Both the position numbers and the translations under genes were made by a program. Under the pieces are notes generated by a model. The model did not search any database. It was not told the DNA's origin and was given only the letters and a program-made list of their open reading frames with translations. A stretch of 64,000 nucleotides of DNA from Hypomyces perniciosus (taxonomy: Eukaryota > Ascomycota > Sordariomycetes > Hypocreales > Hypocreaceae). Positions 1-12,336 of this stretch are shown here, piece by piece (the first letter of the stretch is position 1; each line of letters begins with the position of its first letter). The DNA is taken from NCBI GenBank assembly GCA_008477525.1, contig SPDT01000007.1:4712001-4776000 (forward strand). The letters are read 5' to 3'.

Positions 1-3000
1 CATCAAGCGGCTCTGTCATCTGTGCCGTCATTGCTCATGCCACCAGTAGAGACGGCGAGGCATCTTTTCAAGCATTTGCCGCCAGCCAATGCCGTCTTTT
101 CCCACTATAAATTTACTATGTACAGATAGGCACATATCTGTGTGTGTTACGTCCTCCCATAATTGTGGAGTGGTGACAGTCTAATGAATGGCAGAGAGCA
201 GGCTGTGGCACTACTTTATGTACACTACCTTATCTCCTTGAGCCTAAGCCGAACATGTCTATCCGGCACATCTCAGTGCAGAGGCACAGCCAACGGAGCG
301 TGGGAAAAGCCAGGCGGAAAAGAATAGCCATACTGGTCAAGGTGGGAGAAGGGCGACGGAGTTCCGTACAGTGCACGGCCAAACTGGATTGAAACTGGAC
401 TTGTGGACTGGGGGAGCCGGCCAAAGGTATTTTTTTTGTTTTCTTATGAACGACAAGAGTTCCGCCCCGCGCCTGGCCACTCACCTCATCTTGTCATTTA
501 TGGCGCAGCGCCCCACAACGCTAAGGTAGTGCGATCCGTCCCGTCGGGACGCGCTAGCAAGGGTCTTCTTCATAAGCATTGGTCCAGATGTGTACACGCC
601 CCCTCCACATGTCTCCCCTCTACGCATGGATCCAAATGACCCCTGGCTGGCCAATGGGCGACTCGTCCGGGCAGGGACTATGCCAGAAGCAGCTTATCTA
701 CGCGCGCGTTTACCCGCTGTGAACTGGACTGCAATTGGGTACCGAACGAGAAGCAAGCGAGCTTGCACTTTGTCTAGGTAAGCTGCAAACCTCGTTCGCT
801 GCGCGCGCTGCGAGCTGCAAGCTGCGTAGTCGTAGTCTGCACAGCCAACACACAAACAAACCACCCTGCGTGTATACGTGTGCGTCTGTCTCTCGCTTTG
901 CCCCGTTGGTCGGCAAGCTGCGAGTACGAGCGCTGTCTCTGCCGCGGCCGCCGCCAGCACGAGTGTTGTTGGTGTCAGTCAGGACAAAGACACATCGCTT
1001 CTCTCCGACAAGCCCTACAACACCGGCTGTGGCTTTTCCCGCTCTCCCCCCCTGATGCTGTTGATCCTCCCATGATCCTCCCAGGCACCTAGCAGTTGAG
1101 AGGGAAAGGGTTCCTGCAGTGGCCATCCAGAACATTGATACGCCGTGGCCCGGCCTGCCTGCGGCCTCATCCGGCGGCCATGCTTCGCCGCACCGAAAAC
1201 TTCCACCAGATCAGCGATACAGCCTTGTGCTGTGCCACCCTATAACCTTGCTCTGCCGTTCAAAGAGCCGCGGTCTTGTCGTCTGATCGGGACATGGGAT
1301 TTCTGAATGACCCAGTCTACCTACCTGCCGCCTCTTTCCCCTCCAACTCTGCCTTCGTGTCATTAATTGTTTCGCTACCACTCTGTTGGATACTCTAGAC
1401 GAGAGACATGGCGCTTCTCTCCCAACCTCCTGTCTGCCCTGCCAATCTGCCGCGCCCTTGCCCCTCTTCTCCAGTCAGGATTCCCCTTTCATCCGGGCCT
1501 TGGATAGCCAACTGGAGGAGGACCTTCGCTTGTCCGTATTATTATGCGGTCTTTGGCCAAGAGGAGCCCACGCAACATCCAACAATGAGTCCTCGTTCGG
1601 ACTTGTTATCATGACTCTTCGCCTCTAAGCGCCCGGCTCGCCTCTGCTGGTGGTGTGCCCCTTCTCTCCCATGCTCTCTCTAGTTCCCACTCCACTCGCG
1701 TCTGCAAATCAGCCCTTAGCCGCGAGACTACCAACGCCCAGTAGGGCCAGCACCGCTTCAAGGTTCGCATATTGTGTTCGTATCTGTTAGCCAATCTGGC
1801 CGTCAAACCAGCATAACCTTGCATTTGATTTGGATTTTATATGCAAGCTGGGCGCTACCAGACTATTGGGTCGCCTTCTCGCTGGTCAAATGCCTCGCCC
1901 CCTACCATTTATTGTCCCCAATTCTCCATTCTTGTTCCACCTTCCTGCGGCTCTCGCATTTCAATCACTGCCCAGGGCTTCGACAAAGCTTCGAGCAACA
2001 CACATACGGAGCAACTTGGCGGCACGTTGGTGCCATCGATATGACAAATTGCCGCCGAGAAATCAAACGCCATCATATCATACGCTGGTCTAGACGACAA
2101 CCGACAACGGCGTTAAGGCGCTAGACAACCGGCGGTTGATGTTGCGTCTGCGTCTTCACCAACAACACGAGCCTAGACCGACTCGATCCCCTCCTCCGTC
2201 GCGTAGCCTGCTTCTTCTCGGTCCATCTATTGGCCCTTTGATTGATATTGCTGTCCATCTCCCCTTGTGGACTCTACGACGTGGATACTTTCCTTATATG
2301 AACGAACTACGATTGTCAGCCGCGGTTGAGCATGTCGACCAACATGCCTCCTCTTCTCATTGAAGAAAAGATCGGATGGAAGTCACGGATGCGGCGGAAT
2401 CTCCCTCACAGACACGCGATATCCCCACATGGTCTTCTCGTACGAGCTCTGCTCAGCAATGTATGCCCCCAACGGCCGTTGACGGCACAAGCCCTACTGC
2501 CGCTTACACCCCCCCTGGACACGCTCTCTGCCACGCCATGGGTCGAAGTGTTCCTCCACCCCCCTGAGTTATGCACCCGCTCGCTCGGAAGTTCTCATGG
2601 CGCATAACCCCGTGTTGATTGCTGTCCTTGCGCATTTGGGAGCTCAGTGTTACTGTGATATGCGTAAAGACATACATACGTCCCGCCACCGTCATGGGAA
2701 GCTTAGACCAACGGTATGGCTCAAAGGGGGTCAATTTTCTCACCAACTGCCGCAGGTAAATCGTCTCCCACAGCGGCGTCATGGGGGCTCTAGTAGAGCC
2801 CTCTTCCGAGCCGATAGACTTGAGTTGGGAGGATACTGACGCCACCAAGCCCGAGTCCAGAAGCAAATACGGATTCATCTCCCATCTCGGTCCCGATCTA
2901 ATGAAGCAGGCTGGCGTGCAAACAAGGTACTCGTATTGTATGTACTCTTGTACTGTACCTTGGTTCCATTCCTCAGTCCACGCCTGTGGAGCTAATGTCC

Positions 3001-3702
3001 ACCTGTCTACTGCAAAATCTTGCCTCACTCTTGGGTGCTCCGTATGCCCTTTCAACTAGGTACTAGTAGTACTTACCTGCATTCGGTACTCGCCACTTTT
3101 GCAATCAATCTCCTGATGCGGTCAGAGATGGTCAAAGCCATTGACATGTGCTTCTGCCCTATCCCATTGTCCCGTCTCCCCGACTCCCTGTCTTCTCTCC
3201 TCTGCCACAGGCGCCTATGCTAATTAATAGTCGCGATCCTATTCGACACTGCATATTGCCCCCCTAATGCAGGTGTGAGAACAAAACTAGGTCTTCATCC
3301 CTAATCCGCCAATGGAACTTGGCAAACATTCATACTCCCTCCCCTCTCTGTCGGACATTCCGGCCCGACACTCGTCTGGGGAGACGTGGTTATCCTCTCC
3401 CGATGCAATATGATGTGTTACTTTAACTCCGAGAGCCGCTGTCTCGTCCCCGCGTTCCCTTTCGGTTGCAAACATGTCACGTTCTGCTCCGATCATGCAG
3501 ACAAGCGGGTGCCCCAGGCTTGTCGCCTACCTTGGCTCGTCCACCACCACATGTCTCGCAAGCGAATGAAAACAGACAGAGATCAGAGGCAGTAGTTAAG
3601 TACATTGGCTTATTAGTTACGAGTAGAGGGCCACACACGTTACATCTTCTCACATCGCGGCCTAGCCCTGGTAGGGAAATGCCAAGCAGGTGCTAGAGGA
3701 GC

Positions 3703-3736
3703 AGGAGGAGGAGGAGGAGGAGGAGGAGGAGGAGGA
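3703..3736 (+). repeat. (GGA)n microsatellite
   Basis: About eleven uninterrupted GGA/GAG triplets. The repeat lies in non-coding sequence and ends just before an ATG at 3739 that opens a 185-codon frame, which I do not regard as a gene. Confidence 0.9.
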
Positions 3737-5514
3737 TCATGGGGCATGATGCGTACAGTGCGCTGCTTGAGGTCATCGATTTTCTTGTGATTGTCCTGTA
3801 CTTGGGAAACCCCTTCTCATCTCTGAGAGGGTCTAGATCGTCTGAATACTGCTGCCTGAACTGCTCCGTAGTTTCTATTCGGGGAGGTAGTATCTCCCGT
3901 ATATCGGGTATCTACGCAGCCCTCTCTCCAAGACTCTCAAGCCTGGCTGCTTCTGGAGTTCTCTCCCTCCTCCTTGCGATTACTATAGAATTTCCATCTT
4001 CCAAAATGTCTGCTCTCCCAACAAAGTTTGAATCAAACAACATACACACACGCTTCGGACCGCAACTACAACATCACATACCAACAACAGCAGCAGCAAC
4101 AGCGTCTCCTCTCTCTCACTCTCTCTCTTGTAGATCTCGGAACCCGCCCTGGCGCCGCTGCACGGAACGACAACACTCTGCCGGCAGTTCCTCAGCTAAA
4201 CTAGGAGCAACCCTCCAAGGGAGGAAAAAAAATGTTTGTGCGTATGGTGCTGCAGAGATTGAGCGAATTGCAGAGCGTTGTTGGCTCCCTCTTTAGCCCC
4301 CCAACAGCTTTTGCGGACGAATAAACGGACCCTTTCCTCCTCGGTGTTGTTGGTTGAGCAACAAGCCATTCCATTTTTTCCCTCCCCCCCCCTTAGCTCA
4401 GCAGCAAACACACCTTTGTCCACCACCCCATCCATGGCGACTGACCCGAAGCTGCCCTGGGCTCTTTTGTCGATGGAGCAGTGGCCTCGCGTTCTGTCCA
4501 GTACAATTCAAGGAGAGAAACGAGACAAGAATAGCACATGACGATGGGCTCCGCTGGGGCCGCTGGGCGTCCGGGCCTCCTCTGGGCTTCTGAGGCGGAA
4601 GAGCGACGAAGTCACAGCCGACACGGGGATGACTGACAACCGACGATTTGATTGGCAATTGATCGTTCTCGGCTTCGATGTTCGTAAGTTACCTGCCTAG
4701 ACCCAAGCCCCGAGCACCCTTTGCCCTCTGCTTCTGGCCTCTCATCGTCTGGTCCTAACGCAGGAACGAGCAAAGGCATCGCCTCGTCAAGGCGGATTTT
4801 CCAATCCCATCTTTTGAAAAAAAGGAGCGACCAAATCTGCCCTTCTTATAAATCGATCGTTCAAACGCGCCACAGTCTATCTGGTGCCTGCGTCGACCGT
4901 TTCGGCGACCCAGGGGCAGGCCATCTTTCGCGGCCAAGTGCGCAATGCCACAGCACAGCCAGCAATAGACCCACGAATAATATTCTTGATCGGGAAGTTG
5001 ATGGGAAAGGCAGTGAACATAGGCACCTGTGCAAAAGAACAAGAGGGGGGAGGGGGGGTTCTTGTTGGCGGCTCTATCCGCTGTCTTCCCGTCTCTCCTC
5101 CTCCCTCCAGGCTCTCTCCATCTTTCACTCTTTGTTGGCACAAGGACTAACACTGCCTGCTGTGGACTAGAAGATCATCGACGCAACACAGACACCAACG
5201 GCGAAGAGAGAAGACCAGAGCACGAGATACATACATATCATAAAAGACATAAAGCTAGCTGTTGGTTCGTTGGCGTTGGGGAATCATGTGGGCTCTACAA
5301 GAAAGAAAAATCCACCCGAAACGGGTTCCTGCTGCTGCTCGAACGGAAACGGGAGAATCAAGATTGTTCCCGCTGCGCAGCCGCTGCCTGTTTGCTCGTT
5401 TACAAGAAGGTGGCAAAAGTCAGACTTGCTTGTTGCCTGCTTCTCTTTCATCATGTGTCTATCCTCCTCCTCGGCATTTTGGCTACCATAGCTTGTGATT
5501 TGTTTCCAAACGCG

Positions 5515-5522
<8 letters not shown>

Positions 5523-5554
<32 letters not shown>
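5523..5554 (+). repeat. (TC)16 dinucleotide repeat
   Basis: An uninterrupted run of TC dinucleotides on the plus strand. It is followed by CA-rich, leader-like sequence up to about 6.2 kb. CT runs of this kind commonly lie just upstream of transcription starts in filamentous fungi, so a plus-strand start near here is plausible. Confidence 0.9.
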
Positions 5555-5555
<1 letters not shown>

Positions 5556-6846
5556 CTAGTATTTTCTGCCTAAATAGCATACATCCAACGTCATCCAGAG
5601 CCAGAGTGAAGGAATTCATTTTTTCGAAACCACCATATCCACGTTGCCAGAGTTCCCGAAACGACCCAGCGAACAAACGAGTTTTCAATATCAACTATTC
5701 CAACAACGACAGGATTTTATTGCGTTCCAACCCTCCTCGGAGTATTTGGAAACTCACAGTTCTCAGGGTAAAAGCTAATCATCCTCCTCCTCCTCCCCAG
5801 CCTCCAGCCCCAAGTTATCCCCCCTTGCCACCCTCCCAGTTCCTTAGATCACACTCCCTACATACTCTAAGCTGAGGAAAAATCAAACAGTATCGAAACT
5901 CGAAACAAAAAGTAGGCACAAGCCTTGAGCGCCGTCGAATCGTCCTAGTCCTTGAGCCCAGAAGACCGCTGTTTGTTCCACCGAGCTGCCTCGCGAAATA
6001 GCAGAAGAGAACCCATTCTCTCGAGAAAAACATCTCCGATTATCAATTTCAACTGTCCACACGTCGATCCTGATACTTCTCTTTTACACCGTAACTACTC
6101 GAAGTGCTCGGGGCAGCTTTACTTGATCTTGGGTCCATTTGTATACCACATAGGTCTCAGCGAAAGCACAAGAGACTATAAGGAGCCATGATTCAGGAAA
6201 CACACATTGGTGAGGCAGACATCAGCAGCCACATCACAGAGCGGTGATATCGAGGTAACGGCCATTAAACATTTCAGTTTATTCATTAAGCTGCCTACTG
6301 TTTGTAACCACTGTCCTAACCTTTTTCCGGTGTTTACGAAAGCAAAGACAACCATGACCCCAAACAAGTGTTGCGAAATCCTCAACGATCTACAAGAAGT
6401 AGAAGATGAAATGAAACAAAAAAAAAAGTAAGCAAAGATTCCTATAACCTCGCGAAATAAATCCTGTGAAATACCCTGGCGTAACCTTCATAAGCGATAT
6501 ATCCACATGGTAATTTGAGCCCGCGAACAATGCTATAGAAAATATGGTAGTAGCGTCACTCTGGTATAACAACTCACTGACAATATCCCTTCTCACCACG
6601 GGAAAAGAGGACCATCCCTTGATCCCGATTTTTTTTTTCATCATCTTCCTGTTCTTCGCATCGGTCGGTCCCGGGCTCCGCATTGGGCTGTATGTAGCAT
6701 TACCAAGGTTTTTCATCTCGTCTTTCCGCAATTTCGCGTTGCCACATAAAAGCTCAAAAGACTCCCTGGTAGGAGAGAGAACTGAGCTGAAACTCGTCTA
6801 CTTCGTATTCGAAGTTACTATCCCCAAAGAATCCGTCTTGTGCATC

Positions 6847-9311
6847 CTATGCACCTTCAAGCGGAGGCACAAACGAATAGTTGAAGTCGACCAGGCCGTC
6901 CAACATCCAATTCTGGGGGTCGAAAAAGTCATAGTTCGTATCGCCGTAATTCATACTTCCTATCATGCTGTTGGGTGCGGACGGAGGGGCCGACATGCCT
7001 GAGGCACCTGGCGTTAGTGCACCGTTCGCGGTCAGCATGTTGTTGGACGTGGGGAGATTGTGTGATGGCATCAACGTGCTGTCAAGTTGTGATGACGTGG
7101 CTGAGGACTCATTTGCTGAGTCTGGATTTGTTGGTTGCTTCAGGGCCGCTGAATTGCACGTGTTAGTATTAGAATAATCCCCATTCAAAAGACGAGAATG
7201 GGATTGATGTAGGGTAAGGAATGATGAATCACTTACTCTCAAGCGAGCCTCTTCCTAGGGACTGATACTCCTCTCTCCATCGCCATACCGAATCAAAGAC
7301 GAGACTCATGCTATGACGACAACGTACTTTAAGCTGCAAACTATCATCAACCTGAATTGGTGATTCGTCATCGTAGCTCTTGTGAGCATTTTCCAAGCGA
7401 GCGCCGTTCCACATCTGTACCATTAGCTCAGCCAAACGCCACTGCAAATCGTTGGATACCACGCTAGTAGCGCGGATAGCCTGAACAGAGCGGTGGAAGA
7501 GACTCCGGCCTCGTTGAAAGTCAATCGTCTTTGCAAAGAAGGACCTCATCAGCTTGAGCATGGTGAAAGTAGCTGCTACGAGCATCTGCTGGACATAGTT
7601 GGTGGCATAGAGCAGAACAGTGCCCCCGATGTTATCACGAGGTGACGTTACCTTGTCCACCTCTAGAACATCATCCAGGAAACTGGTTGTGGCTCGCCAA
7701 AGACCCATCAGGTCATCCAGGTAGCCCGGTGTCTTGCTGGAATCGAAGAAGCCTGCTAGCCTCATGTGGATAGCAGCAGCGCGCAAATGAATGTTCACAA
7801 TTGGACCGAGCTGCTGAGACATGACGGAGGCATACAGCTCAGAGTACTCTCGGCGGTACACCCTCATCAGCATGGCGCGATGCTCGTCACCAGCAACTCC
7901 TCTGGGATCGCTGGCGTTACTATACATTTCCTTGGAAACCTTGTCGCAAAATCGTTCTATTTGGAGCCGGGCTTCCAGCTCGCCAGAGAGATGCAAGGCA
8001 GGATCATCGCCAGGCCTTAGGGCCAGCGTCCAGTCGTAGAGCGATGACGCTGGCTGACCATAGCCTGTGCCGATGTTCTGAGCGACAATATTACAGACAG
8101 CCCATGTAGTGACGCGGTCTGCCAGTTGTTCCTTGTTAAGCTCGACAGACGTCCTGGAGAAGTCTTGAATGTGGTGGGGGCGGTGCAAGCCAATTCCTGT
8201 GGCGGTCTTCATCATGACGCCACACAGAATATGAGTAGGGTCTGACGACGTTGTGCTCGTGGGCAACGGCCAGGCACACAATAAGCACATGGCCTTGACA
8301 ACGTAGTAGTTGCTAGGCACCTCGCCGATGGTAGTCCACAGAAATCTGGTTAAAGGTCCGGAGAGGTTGGAGATGAGATTGGGACAGCTGGCAGGACTGA
8401 AGCGACGGGCAGCAACGGCGACGATGGACCAGAAGAGCAAAGGATGTTGTTGGTGGTACTGATCCGGCGACTGTTGAGGGTTGAGAAAGGGGAGGAAGGG
8501 ATGATAGAAGGCGAAGAACTCGTTGAATAGGTGAGTAACAGCGTCATCTGTTAATTGCACTCCCTCCAACTCATGCGAGAAGCGCGGCATATTGTAGGAG
8601 CCTCCCCTCTTAAGATGCAGTAGTGAGGAAACAGCCTCGTCAGAGCCCATCAAGGAAGGGTTTCGCGTATGACCGTACGTCGCGGTGCTCTGGGCGATGG
8701 GCGAGTTGAGACTCTCGTCCTCCTCCAGGATGAAGCCCTGGGCCTGGGCTCTCGATATGTTGCGGCGCAGACGCTCAATCTCCTTCTCCATCTCGGCGTG
8801 CTTGGAGCGCTTGCCAATGCGCTTGAAGTTGGACTCGATCTTGCACTCGAGCTTCAGACGGTTGCAGCGCGAACAGCTCTGGAAGGGTTCCTGGACGACA
8901 TTACACCGCAACTTGTGCAGTTGGATCACACATCAGCAAACTGGATTGCCGGCAGACAATGCCTCTCGCGGACAGGCAGACAGACAGACAAAGGCGGACA
9001 ATTGAGCTCGCCATGGCATGGCGGGGGGTTTAGAGGTTGGAGGGGAGGAGGAGGGGTCGACTACTCACTTTTTGCTGGCGACACTCGTTGCAGGCTCGTT
9101 TGACGCCTGGCTGGCGCTTTTTGTCGTGATCGTGGTGATCGCCATGGTCGCCGTGGTCGTCCTCGTTGGCGCTGCCAGGACTGCTTTCGAGCCCAACTAT
9201 GCCGCTGCTGCGTTTGCGCTTCGGCATGCCATTGTTGCCATGGCGCGAGCTGGCAGGACTGGTCGGGCTCATCGAAACAGCCCCGCGGACGACACCTGGC
9301 GAGCCATCCAT
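6847..9311 (-). CDS. Zn(II)2Cys6 transcription factor with fungal MHR domain
   Basis: Nuclear DNA-binding regulator; target genes unknown. The coding sequence is complement(6847..7148, 7237..8911, 9069..9311), 739 aa. Donors are GTGAGT and GTAAGT, and the second intron has a clear TACTAAC branch point. Joining exons 1 and 2 rebuilds a complete binuclear zinc cluster: Cys74, 77, 84, 94, 97 and 104, spaced C-x2-C-x6-C-x9-C-x2-C-x6-C. A basic stretch and a short coiled coil follow (about 114-137, motif AEMEKEIERLRR). A long helical middle-homology region fills most of exon 2. The C-terminus is Ser/Asn-rich and ends in an acidic-aromatic tail (WMLDGLVDF) that could activate transcription. The CNECRQQK start of the cluster resembles the Leu3 type, but I cannot assign an ortholog. 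The N-terminus carries a His/Asp-rich run at about residues 51-63. Confidence 0.93.
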
Positions 9312-11272
9312 GCCTGTCTGTCTGTCTCGGGGGCGGCGATTTTAAGCGACGAGACGGACAGCACTTGAGCACTGGCCTTGATGCCTCCAGGCGCGAGGCA
9401 AGGCGTAGCGCAGTCGACGTTTGAGGACGCTGCGCAAGGCGACAGGGCGGTGCGGAGCGGGAGGAGGACGTGGGAATTGGTGCACGCCTCAACTCAAATC
9501 GGCGTGGGAAGCGAAGCGAGGCCGGCGACTGGCGACTGGTCACTGCGCAAGGCTACGAGTACGGCTAACGCCTCCTGGCTCAAGAGGAAAGGCCGATCTG
9601 ATAGTGATGCTGATGCTAATGCTGGCGGGCGATGAGAGAGCGAACGCGTGTCCAAGGCCGAATGCGGAGAAAGACGACCGACCGAAGCGACGATGCAGAG
9701 TCTAGGATGGATGTTTTTTTTTTCGATGGTGGAGCGGACGCTGGAGCTGGAGCTGGAGGGAAAAGAACCGAACCGAACCACCAGCTGCTGCTGCTGCAAC
9801 CACAAGTTTCGGCCACGGCCACAACTACACACATACAAACGCCGTCTGAATGTACTCCGTCCGCTATGAAGGTGTGTATATGTCGAGTGCTGGTAGTGGT
9901 ATAGTAGCACACCACCACCACCAAACCACCTCCAGTTAATGGCTTTTTTTTTCTTTTTTCCTTTTTTTTTCCCCCTTCTCGTTAATTCCCCTTCTCGTGC
10001 AGTTTGCCGCGACCCCACAGCACCGGTGTATGGATTGTGCCAATGGCTGCCAGGCAAAATCTCCATGACTGACTGGTCCGGCCGTTACACCACGAGCCGG
10101 GGCGGAGGAGAGAGATGCGTGAAGGAGGAGACACTTTGGAGACTCCGGCGGCCATGGTGGGGGCTGTCGGCGCTGATTGGCCGCGCCGCGCATGGCAGGT
10201 CACGTGATGCCACTGGGAAGGCCAGAAAAGGTGGGGGCGCCTGCTCCTGGTTGGCTCACTAGGCATTGGGTGTGCACTCCATCAAGGCGCGCCTTGGACG
10301 ACGACATATTAACTCATTACTAATTGGGGCCGTCCGTCGCATGAAAAACTTGCGGTGTTGCCAACAATGGCTAGTAGTACTGCCTACTAGGTACTAGGCA
10401 GTGAAGTGCATGCATATTTTTCAAGCTGTCGAAGCTCATGTCCAATTGAATGCCCAGAGCGGCCCATTTGCCTGCAGAAAAGACTGGGCCCTTCTCCAAT
10501 TGGCTTCCATTAGCTAAGCAAATCAGAAGCGAGTTAATTATCATCAATTGTTATGCATGGAAACACAATCGCGGACACCGCCTTAGACATACATACATGC
10601 CATTCATTGTGTTGCGAGACAAGAAGCCGATGGCCAATCGGAATCACTAATCAATTTGCATTGGAGGGCCAAGCCGCCAGGGCGCAACATCAACAAGCTC
10701 GTATAGTGTCTAGGTATCGATACGGCGTACTTGACCTGCTCGGCTCGGGCCACTCGAATATACATATCCCATTCCATATTAGTACTATTACCTACCTAGT
10801 ACTACTAGTCGTAGTAGTACCTAGTATTAACATACGGAGTAGTCTTAATACTACTACCACTAACCAGCTAGGGAGATATAAAAAGGCAACTACATTGCTT
10901 TGAAGCCATTCATCATATTCGCAATTCGGCTCCGATACCGCGAACAAAAGTAGCGGAAGCCACAGACTAAAATTGAATGCCGTGCTACCGACTCCCGTTG
11001 GAGAGAGATTCCAAACCCAACCATTGCCAATGCAGCCAAGTCGAGCCACAACCTCGCTGGCAGTGAGTAGTATTATTACTCCGTATACGATAACCAATTG
11101 CGGAGTATTTCAAGCGATAATATAGCCGAGTCGTAATATAGCCTATTCATAGGTGGGTGCTACGCATGCCGATCCTGCAGGTGTGAGTCAGCCCGAAAGG
11201 TCAGCAGATAAAATGTGCTCCGATGCTCGTTCAGAGAAGCATTGCATCGCATCCCACACCATATACCAAATC
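9312..11272. promoter_or_regulatory. Upstream region of the zinc-cluster gene
   Basis: No gene seen in 2 kb. On the minus strand a CCAAT box lies near 10175 (read as ATTGG on plus), and a TCACGTGA palindrome lies at 10200-10207. Poly-T runs occur at about 9714-9723 and 9944-9971. The part from 10.3 to 11.1 kb is AT-richer and holds TACGGAGTA (10833) and TACTCCGTA (11077), plus CTAGTAC-type short repeats. Confidence 0.5.
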
Positions 11273-11998
11273 ATGGCTAATGTCAACAAACCGACTCAGC
11301 AACCTGTCAAAAGAGTGCTGAAGCCTCCTCCGACACCGCAGAGCCGTCTGCATTGCCTCTCGGGGAAATCCGAGGTCCAGTTTATGCTGCCGGCATCTCT
11401 TCCCGAACCTGGTGAGTTCAGTCAACTACTATTATGTATTTATGTACAAAGTACGGAGTAGGAGTGGTACATGTTGCATACAGCTCATCACCACCCCCTG
11501 GCCAGAAATCATGCGTGTCAACACCACATCGGTAGTTCAGCCGTTCTTGGACCCGAATGCCCTGGACCAATGGAAGTGAGCCCGACAATGGCATACGAGG
11601 ATGTATTGCTTGTCATGCATGTCGGTGTTATGGAGTCTATTCTTACATGCATCTTAGCGTGGCGAGCATGGAGGAGAAGGAGGACCTTGTTAGTATCTAT
11701 CTATGTATTTTCTGCTCAATGAATAACACGAACGACTTGATTATGCGTATACCCTTTTATCTTACTAAGATCCATGAAGTACATGTCCCGCTTTATTCAT
11801 TAATCCATGTTGCTATGTATGTATGTACTAAATTGCGAATTGCCCATCTATGTATGAACAGAGTAGTAATCCGATACTACTACTAGTACTATTGGAAAGG
11901 ATCAGGCATGCGGGGTTGAGGTGATGAGGATCCTTCAGGATCAGATAGTCGTTCAACATGTCATGTCGCTGCAAGGGGAACCTGTCAAAGTCAGGTGA
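11273..11998 (+). CDS. Small four-exon gene, unknown 110-aa protein
   Basis: I do not recognise this protein. The proposed coding sequence is join(11273..11411, 11506..11575, 11658..11688, 11906..11998), 110 codons plus TGA. Donors are GTGAGT, GTGAGC and GTTAGT and all acceptors are CAG or TAG. Introns 1 and 2 have CTNAY branch candidates (CTCAT, CTTAC). Reading phase stays open across all three joins (phases 1, 2, 0), which is unlikely by chance. Protein-like segments are PFLDPNALDQW, ASMEEKEDL and VMRILQDQIVVQHVMSLQ. The N-terminus is basic and proline-rich (KRVLKPPPTPQSR). There is no signal peptide or membrane segment, so it is probably soluble. An in-frame upstream ATG exists at 11213. 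The last acceptor could instead lie 6 nt earlier, adding Asp-Gln. It sits 340 bp upstream of the aldehyde dehydrogenase on the same strand. Confidence 0.6.
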
Positions 11999-12247
11999 CA
12001 ATCTTGTTTGCGCACTTAGTAATCGATGATTTGCAAATGGTGATAGGATCATTTGCAGGTCGACATGAAACCCTCAAACTTTCTCACATGCCGTTCTCAA
12101 AGCCGGCTCGGCTTCACCGGCGATACTATGCGGATTAACCCCCGCACACAGGGTCACGTCTCAAACCAAAGCACCACGAAACGTCAGCTTTTCAATATGC
12201 TGACTTGTTAACTCCGAAACGTCGATTTAAATGCATCCAGTGAGTGG

Positions 12248-12254
12248 TATAAAA
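12248..12254 (+). promoter_or_regulatory. TATA box of the aldehyde dehydrogenase
   Basis: TATAAAA lies 83 bp upstream of the ATG at 12337. A pyrimidine-rich stretch follows (about 12273-12310), as expected around a fungal transcription start. Confidence 0.7.
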
Positions 12255-12336
12255 CAAGTCACATTGTGTATTTGTCTTATTCTACCTTCTTGCAATCTTC
12301 TACTACCTTGCCATCTGAACATAAAGCCACCCAAAT

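Larger units (their letters stand above)
1..6846. other. Gene-poor region with leader-like composition
   Basis: I find no coding region here that I can support. The plus strand has many pyrimidine-rich tracts, CA-rich stretches and microsatellites, which is how long fungal promoters and 5' leaders look. Several short ATG frames look like upstream ORFs, for example 2376-2567 (63 aa), 4434-4541 (35 aa) and 6188-6247 (19 aa). None joins to a longer reading frame by splice signals that I could find, and the next gene to the right is on the opposite strand. The stretch may be a long non-coding transcript or regulatory region. It could also serve a gene beyond the left edge, although the pyrimidine tracts favour plus-strand transcription. 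Confidence 0.5.

Noticed and set aside
2504..3055. 183-codon minus-strand frame
   Set aside because: No domain, odd composition (many Trp, Cys, Met in random order) and no splice partners.
3739..4296. 185-codon plus-strand frame after the GGA repeat
   Set aside because: Composition follows CT/CA-rich leader DNA (Ser, Leu, Thr, His runs), and there are no protein features.
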